A stretch of DNA of 64,000 nt from Metaphire vulgaris (Eukaryota; Annelida; Clitellata; Crassiclitellata; Megascolecidae): positions 206,001 to 270,000 of the forward strand of contig CM030859.1 of the NCBI GenBank assembly GCA_018105865.1, given 5' to 3'. The translations under genes and the position numbers were made by a program. Shown piece after piece: positions 36,310 to 64,000 of the stretch. The notes beneath the pieces were generated by a model that worked only from the letters and a program-made list of their open reading frames with translations, had not been told where the DNA came from and ran no database searches. The first letter of the stretch is position 1. The number at the start of each line of letters is the position of its first letter.

Positions 36310-36943
36310 ACTATAGAGACATCCTTCAAATCTTTATGACAAATCCTCATTCTTAACAAACAGAACAAATTTTCATATACAGTTTACTTTACACAACTTT
36401 GCCATTTGAAATCTGATCAAACACCATTCACAGGAATATTAATAGAACATGGTCTCATTGGAAAGTCAATGAAAATCATTTACTCTGCATGGACAGTGCA
36501 ATTGACTGGCGATACGAAAAATTAAAAATAGTAAACTTTCTTTGGGAATATTTCACATGGAATATCCATAACATTAAACAGTTGAGAAGATGATCACATT
36601 GAAAAGCGAAAATCTGACAGTCATAATATCCCATCCAATCAAAGTTAAACAAGTGTTAGCATATCCAATCAACTTAATTAATAACAGTCATCAAGGTCTA
36701 ATGAATCAGGAATAAGCAATTCTATTTTATTCTTTATTATTTTAGAACAATGATCATGCACGGTTAGTGATTAATTTGTAAGTGTTCAGGTTAGTCGCCT
36801 CATCTATTGGCTGCGAGGGGAGGCGGATGAGGGCGCTAGCGATGGTCTTCCCAGGGATTAGTAATACTACCCCAACTCCTATGCACTACATTTACAACAA
36901 TTTACTTTCATAGAATAGTTACAGTAATTGTTGGTGTTAACAC

Positions 36944-37002
<59 letters not shown>
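36944..37002. repeat. (GA)n microsatellite
   Basis: Pure GA run of about 29 units. Confidence 0.95.
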
Positions 37003-37005
<3 letters not shown>

Positions 37006-37572
37006 GAAGAGTTTACAGCAGAAAGTTGTATTGAATACTTGCAATTGAAACCTCAAGTAAAGATCAACGTCTAAACGTGTTGTTCAAATCCATTTTTTCA
37101 GATTTGAATGAATAACAAATTGTCTTCATCTCTCAACACCATTCATTTAAAATCTGAGCAACAAACTGAACCCAACAAAAATGTTCATCAACTAAATTCT
37201 TGGAAAACTGTTCATCATCTTTCTGCTTATCACCGTTTTCCTAACTGTGTCTAATTTCTACAAGAAATTTGATATCTCTAAAACATTTAATAGCTCCATC
37301 TACTGTTGAGAGGAAATCGCTATTCAGTACAGCTCTGGTAAGAACTGACCGAGTTATTTTGCTGAGAAGAGTTATGAATGAAGAAGACTGGAACCAGTCC
37401 AGTCCTCTAAAAATAATCAAGTCTTAAAAGGTAGTAGCAAAACGCCGATAACTAGAGACCCACAATACCCAAGAGAACGAAACGCTCAAGAGGCACGAAC
37501 GCATCCAGCGTACGCTGCCCGAGCGCCGGCACAACTCAAAGACACTACAAGAAGATCGGTCGCTAAGGAAAG

Positions 37573-58566
<20,994 letters not shown>

Positions 58567-59879
58567 TACTGATGAAGTGAAATCAAATCCAGGCTACGAT
58601 GACGACGACACGACGACGTCTATGATGTCAGCCAGACAAAGACCGAATGCAGACTAAGAGCATTGCCTGCTCTGAATGCTCCTCAAAATAAAAGCGAAAC
58701 AAGTACAGATGCAAGAATATCAGTCAATGGATACACTGTGGCTAAACAAAGTGCTGCCATTGCTAAGGGCAAAGCTAGAAAACATCTCCTATAGAATCTA
58801 GTAGATACACAATAAATCTAGTAGGACTGAGGACACAGCTGATGAGCAACAGCCTATAAAAGGCATGAAAAGCTCACAGTTCTCTCTTCACGGCTGATCC
58901 TTTTCAGGTAAATCAGAGGTTAGCACAAGGAGTCACCATTAATCTATAGTACTACAAGGCAACTATGCACATAGAGCACAATAACTGAGAGAGGCAACAC
59001 ACATCTAACAAATGAAGCAGCCATGAATCAGTTCCAATTAAAGAAGACCTTTGCACGACTCAACTTCATGAAATGAATTTATAAATAACACCATTCTACC
59101 AAACACATGAGCCTCATCAGTTATAAATATATCATGACACCCTATAAGACAGTTTAACAATTTGCAGCCTAGAATTATTACCGGTATTATTTGCTTATTG
59201 AATTTATATAACAAAGAGTCCCTAAACCCATATCATGGCTGCACTTGCTGTGAATATGTCAACAAAATTCATAACAAATTGTGATATTAAAGAGATTTTG
59301 TAAAATTATCCAGATGAAATTAAAAGCGTATCTCAGCAGAATAATAAACAAATCCATCTTTGTTAAGTCAACACCATTGTCTATGAACCACATTTGAAAG
59401 CAAACACCAACTGTCAGCATTTATAGAAGAAGAAGCAGGCACTGCTCCATGACACAAAAGACATTACTTAAGACACAATCACAAACGTGCAGTCAACAAT
59501 ATATAAGTCTTCCTCTTCTGTTCCTGCACTAAACCGATGCATACATTATGGTTTATAGCAGACCTGCTTAGTGCTTACCTAATAACTGTGCCATGAGAAA
59601 AACAATTTTCAAACTCTTTAAAAATTATTCTTTAAACTATAAACTGCTTCACATAAGCGGTGAACTTAGATACGAGTTAAACTATGTCTACATTAGAATT
59701 CTGAATCCTGACTGTTGTAGGCCTATCTTTAAAAACATTGTTTGCTTTAATTCATTTAGTCTCATCAGCACAATTCTCAAATTCCACAAGGCTGTTGTTA
59801 TTTAACAGATGTGGCATACTGCTGAATAAACGCAGACACTCCAAACCCACAAGAATCATTGTTAAGAAGTCAAATGCTC

Positions 59880-60160
59880 GGTGAGACCATGTATTCTTAA
59901 TTCTGCTACTCTCAGGTGACATTGAGCTAAACCCTGGTCCTTTGACAACATCTTTGAAATTTGGACATCTTAACATCGCTAATAATCAAAGCATCTGCGT
60001 TGCATAATTACTTAATTGATTTTCCTCTTCATATTCTAGCCTTGAATGAGACATGGCTGCGCCCAAATTATACTCCTTTACTTTTATCTGGTCTAAAATG
60101 TACATCCTCTTGATTTCTCGCTTCTTAGCAATCCAAGGCAGCACGGATAATATGATACCA
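59880..60160 (+). mobile_element. CR1-like LINE 5' fragment with a 2A-type NPGP motif
   Basis: Frame from 59885: DHVFLILLLLSGDIELNPGP, with the motif at 59912-59941, then LTTSLKFGHLNI. A second stretch on the same strand gives ALNETWLRPNYTPLLLSGLK, the start of an AP-endonuclease domain. Hydrophobic run plus D(V/I)ExNPGP is the 2A ribosome-skipping signature known at the N-terminus of some non-LTR retrotransposons. Stops and a shift interrupt the frame, so the copy is dead. Confidence 0.75.
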
Positions 60161-61201
60161 TTAATCCGGTGGAAACAGCGCGCTATATAAGTAACGTCAA
60201 TTAAATTAACAGTCTAAATACAGTGCAATGTATTCAACGCCGTGCGTTCAATATACTCAATCGTTTAAAAAATACGTTAAAATAGTCTCTTTACAAATAT
60301 AAGAAATAAACAATAAAAATTATTTTAAAATTTAATGTTCCCAAACCTAAATCACTTTCAACGAAGCAGACGTGATATTAAAGTCTATGGAAGAAGACAC
60401 AACGCGAACGAAATATTTAAACAAGAGACTGCATCGAATACGATTTCCTCTTTAGACTTCATGATCTCTACTCTGAACGCTTATGTAGTGCTCATATTTA
60501 TATAATATGCTGGCCATAATAGTCTTCATAAACGCGAATGTATCAGGCTTAAGATGTTGAAATAATAGTTAATGAACGGCTTGAGCAAAGCTTAAATGTA
60601 ATGGCTATCTGACAGTAACCATGCCTAGTCAAACGATAATCTAAGCCAAGGGTCTATAATACTCTATATTCGATAAGTCTAACCTCCAAACTAATCCGAT
60701 CCCTTAAACTTTGGAATCCCGCTTCACAAGTCCGCTTAGTCTTCAACGTTAAATATAAAGAAAGCTGAATATCAATAAATTTCAAACTCTGTGTCGACGT
60801 TTCAGTAAGCGAAACAAAGTAGAGCAAATTCTACAACCATGAAATTTAGGGCTATATAATTTGCTAAAGGAGAAAAGGTACCGCCCTCTCCTCTAGTCTG
60901 CTAAAGGCTTTAGTTCCGTCTGGAAGTTGGAACCAAGGAGGGCCTAAGAGGCATCGTTAATTATACCTTAATAGTTATACGTTTACGCTGGAGCCCTAGA
61001 TAAGTAGCAGTGTCTGAGCGGCTGGTTGACTAATTCATTCATTCACTTGCTCATTCATTCATTCATTCAATGACCTACTTACTGCACCCTCAGGAAACTT
61101 CTTAGGAACCAAATGTGTAGTACCAGGCATTGACTGCCTGTCTCTGTCTGTCTGACGTTTGTCTGTCTAGCTGTGTCTACCTGTCTGTCTGTGTCTGTCT
61201 G

Positions 61202-61392
<191 letters not shown>

Positions 61393-62236
61393 ACGATGCG
61401 ATGACAGAACGTCTGAGAATTTTAGTATAAAATTCATCAGTCAAAGTCTAACGTCAACGACTAGTTGTGCACTGTGCAGTCAGCGGAAAACTTATCTACT
61501 GCGTATCAAATGTCATCATCGGCATCATCGGTATCAGCAGCAGCAGCAGCAGCAGCGGCGGCGCTGATTTTAATAGTCTTATAAAAAATCCACAACAGAA
61601 ATGCTGTTCGTTGACTCTTCAATGAAATGTCATTTCAAGTGGCAATTAAATTGCACCGATCCTACTTACTTACTTCTTCTATAACTGCGACTCTTTTGCA
61701 CTCGGCTAGCAATCGATAAACGAGCTCAAAACTTATGTGGCCGTTGTGGGTCATCTCCACAATATAATTAAACCCGTAAAGAGGCCTATCATGTTCAGAG
61801 AGATCCGCACTGTCTGTAATGCTGTTTAAACTCTTCAATTCTAATATAGAGCCATGCATGATTCTAATGCGCACACAATCTTTATAGAAAAGAATTTCGA
61901 TTTGAAAAGATTACTTGCGAGTTTCAACTTACAACTTGAAGTCCTTTGATGGCGCTGGCTAGAATGGAGACAAATGGATGCAATTATTCCGTCATTCGTT
62001 GGTTACGAAATGCAACTAATATTCAATCAAATAGGTCTGTTTCAAATCATCGCCTCGATATTTTGTTAATTTCCAGATTTCCAGATATTTATGCGATTTG
62101 TTAACTAGGTTCAAGCATATATTTAAAACATTTATATTAAGATTCGGCCTTCATATTTCATACGTCAAAGACCATGCGCTCTTCTGATACCATCAAATCA
62201 AACACTGCTCTTAAAGATCTAGGCTACACTGGTTGG

Positions 62237-62239
<3 letters not shown>

Positions 62240-62307
<68 letters not shown>

Positions 62308-62310
62308 AGA
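62240..62310. repeat. (GA)n microsatellite
   Basis: GA run of about 30 units with one TGG interruption near the end. Confidence 0.95.
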
Positions 62311-63296
62311 GACCTACCTATCACGTGACTTACTTTAACATCGTCTATGAGGCAGTTTCTATAACTATATGCTGCCCCTCTGCAGAGAAGACAATGCCGG
62401 AGTCTTTGAAAATCTTCGACCCATCGCCATTTCTGACTTAACCGCAAATAAGACTGCTTGCTAATGAAGACAACCGAAGAGTTGCACCTTTTCCTGTGCC
62501 TTGTTCTTCGGCAGCCCTTTCACAGATGGAACCGAGTTACATTGTGTGGTTGATTCATTGTCATCACTAATTACCTTTGCCGCTGCTTTCCATTTACGAT
62601 TTAGACGCCTTGCTTTAGTCGCAGTGTGTCTAAGACTCTAAGCGGTTGTCTAACGTCGACTGCAATGGGGAGCTTGAATCCGAAGAGGACGATGGCAACT
62701 GGGCGTTTGGAAAGCTCACTCGATCCCCACGATCCCGCTATTATAGTATACGTGAAAAATGTTTCCATAAAAATGAGTTTAAATTCACACTTAAACATAG
62801 CCTATATATCGTAGATTAACAGATATGAATGACAACATTTACATGCACTAGTCTTCAGTCTTTTTCTGGACGATTGTCCGTCGATGTGCTTTGTAGAGTT
62901 AAAACAAGTTAAGCAGTCGAAACGATACATGCGCAATATTTGAAAAGTTATCTGGGAAAACCGGGTTATTGAATGTGGCTAGTTATCAGTGGTTTTCAGC
63001 ACAGGCTAACAGCCTCCTATAAACCACCTGAAAAATCTCGTTATTATGCTGCTGTGCTTTGGTCATCATTTATTTATGGCGTCCACAAATCCGGTCTTTT
63101 CGCTTCTCTCGTTGGCCTTTCACCCTGAATCGTCCCTTTGCTGTTCAGTGACGTCGTTAGGGACCCAGTACAATGGTGTAGCCTATGCGGTGCCGCGTTT
63201 GACTCTTTCATCTCCAAAAGTGGAGAGACTGTTTACGAGTAGACAACCGTGCTAAAGTCATTAACCAGTTGCCGTACAGCCTTCAGGGGAGAGAGG

Positions 63297-63375
63297 GAGG
63301 GAGAGAGAGAGAGAGGGAGAGAGAGACAGACAGACACACAGAAAGAGACAGACAAACACAGACAGACAGAGACAG

Positions 63376-63416
<41 letters not shown>
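63297..63416. repeat. (GA)n/(GACA)n microsatellite
   Basis: GA tract with GACAGACA and CACA interruptions. Confidence 0.95.
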
Positions 63417-63419
<3 letters not shown>

Positions 63420-63703
63420 TGATAAAGTTTTGGCTTTCTAAACTGATCCTAGGTCCATTGTTATATGCCTATTAAAAGAATTTACTGGTTATATATTCGA
63501 AGCTAATTTCATCGGATTATTCTCGAAAAGTCAATTCACGCATTTCACGGATTCACGGATGCAGTAATACAGAGCTACTTTCAAGCGAATTAGCGGTCCT
63601 CTTAAAGTTCCCGGGATATGCTCGCGATGACGTCATCGAGTCACTTCCGCTATCCTCATGAGGAGCACGAGGAGCAGGGACTCTGAGCAGCATTGCTCAG
63701 TTC

Positions 63704-63861
63704 TCAGAAGATGCGTACGTTAGAACGACGAAGCTGCAGAATTGTCAGAATTCCGGCTACGAAGGTCAACACAGCGGATGCAATGGTCACTCCGAATGAC
63801 CAGGACAGACGATACCTGGCGTGGATGCCATAGACAGTCACTCCAATGACGACGAACACAA
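63704..63861 (-). CDS. Last exon of a probable four-pass membrane protein (claudin/PMP22-like)
   Basis: On the minus strand an acceptor (pyrimidine/GT-rich, TTGCAG) precedes an exon starting at 63861 in phase 1 and ending with TGA at 63706-63704. It encodes two hydrophobic segments, VFVVIGVTVYGI and FGVTIASAVLTFVAGILTIL, joined by a short HARYRLSWS loop, and ends LQLRRSNVRIF. The spacing and the SWSFGVT entry to the last helix resemble TM3-TM4 of claudin/PMP22/EMP proteins, but other tetraspan families are possible. The rest of the gene is beyond the right edge. Confidence 0.5.
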
Positions 63862-64000
63862 CTGCAACACACACGAACGCACACATCAACCACGACAAAG
63901 AGATATTTATATGTAAAAAGTCTTCAAAACATCAACAATAATAAAAAGACGCAGAACATTCAAGAATCAGCTCTAAAACACACACACACACACACACACT

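Larger units (their letters stand above)
35790..37572. other. Convergent 3' intergenic region
   Basis: Lies between the ends of the plus-strand death-domain gene and the minus-strand metalloprotease gene. Contains TAG-type triplet repeats (about 35905-35970), a hAT-type MITE, a GA tract (36944-37002) and a minus-strand ATTAAA at 37291-37286 that could serve the metalloprotease transcript. No gene seen. Confidence 0.5.

Noticed and set aside
62601..63255. Short open frames in the CpG-richer 62.6-63.3 kb stretch
   Set aside because: No recognisable domain, no convincing splice partners and no consistent strand; left as unexplained sequence.

Overview
The window looks like nuclear DNA of an invertebrate animal. 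It has multi-exon genes with GT-AG (and some GC-AG) introns, many long microsatellites, a tandem satellite block, non-LTR retrotransposon fragments, tRNA-derived SINEs and hAT-type MITEs. The bilaterian gene set and the repeat flavour suggest a marine spiralian such as a mollusc. The species cannot be fixed from the sequence. There are no prokaryotic or viral gene blocks.

Layout. (1) 1-6.7 kb, plus strand: the 3' part of an NPAS4/dysfusion-type PAS transcription factor; the bHLH exons lie upstream of the window. (2) 6.7-17.6 kb: no genes. hAT MITEs and a 37-bp minisatellite lead into a satellite array of about 7.4 kb with a 340-bp monomer, two kinds of higher-order structure and a decayed right edge. 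(3) 17.6-27.9 kb, minus strand: a complete MRL-family adaptor (RIAM/lamellipodin/MIG-10 type) in nine coding exons, 795 aa, with a likely 5' UTR exon at 30.3-30.4 kb. (4) 28-32 kb: minus-strand LINE 3' ends and simple repeats. (5) 32.0-35.8 kb, plus strand: a three-exon, 546-aa coiled-coil plus death-domain protein I cannot match to a named family. (6) 37.6-58.6 kb, minus strand: a 26-exon secreted zinc metalloprotease of the ADAM/ADAMTS (MIG-17-like) group, 1174 aa, whose C-terminal half is eleven PLAC-like six-cysteine modules, one per exon. (7) 58.6-63.7 kb: a CR1-like LINE 5' fragment with a 2A-type NPGP motif, microsatellites, no confident gene. (8) 63.7-63.9 kb, minus strand: the last exon of a probable four-pass membrane protein.

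The exon joins of all four main genes were checked by phase. Each closes to an integral number of codons with one terminal stop, which is the main support for the models. The genes do not form an operon or an obvious pathway. The MRL adaptor (integrin/talin and Ena/VASP signalling) and the metalloprotease (matrix remodelling) both belong to cell migration biology in general, but their proximity may be chance.

Most unusual: five of 25 introns of the metalloprotease gene use GC donors; the eleven-fold PLAC-like array is all phase 1-1; the coiled-coil death-domain gene carries a decayed fragment of its own first exon in intron 1; and at least six hAT-type MITEs keep recognisable 8-bp target duplications.
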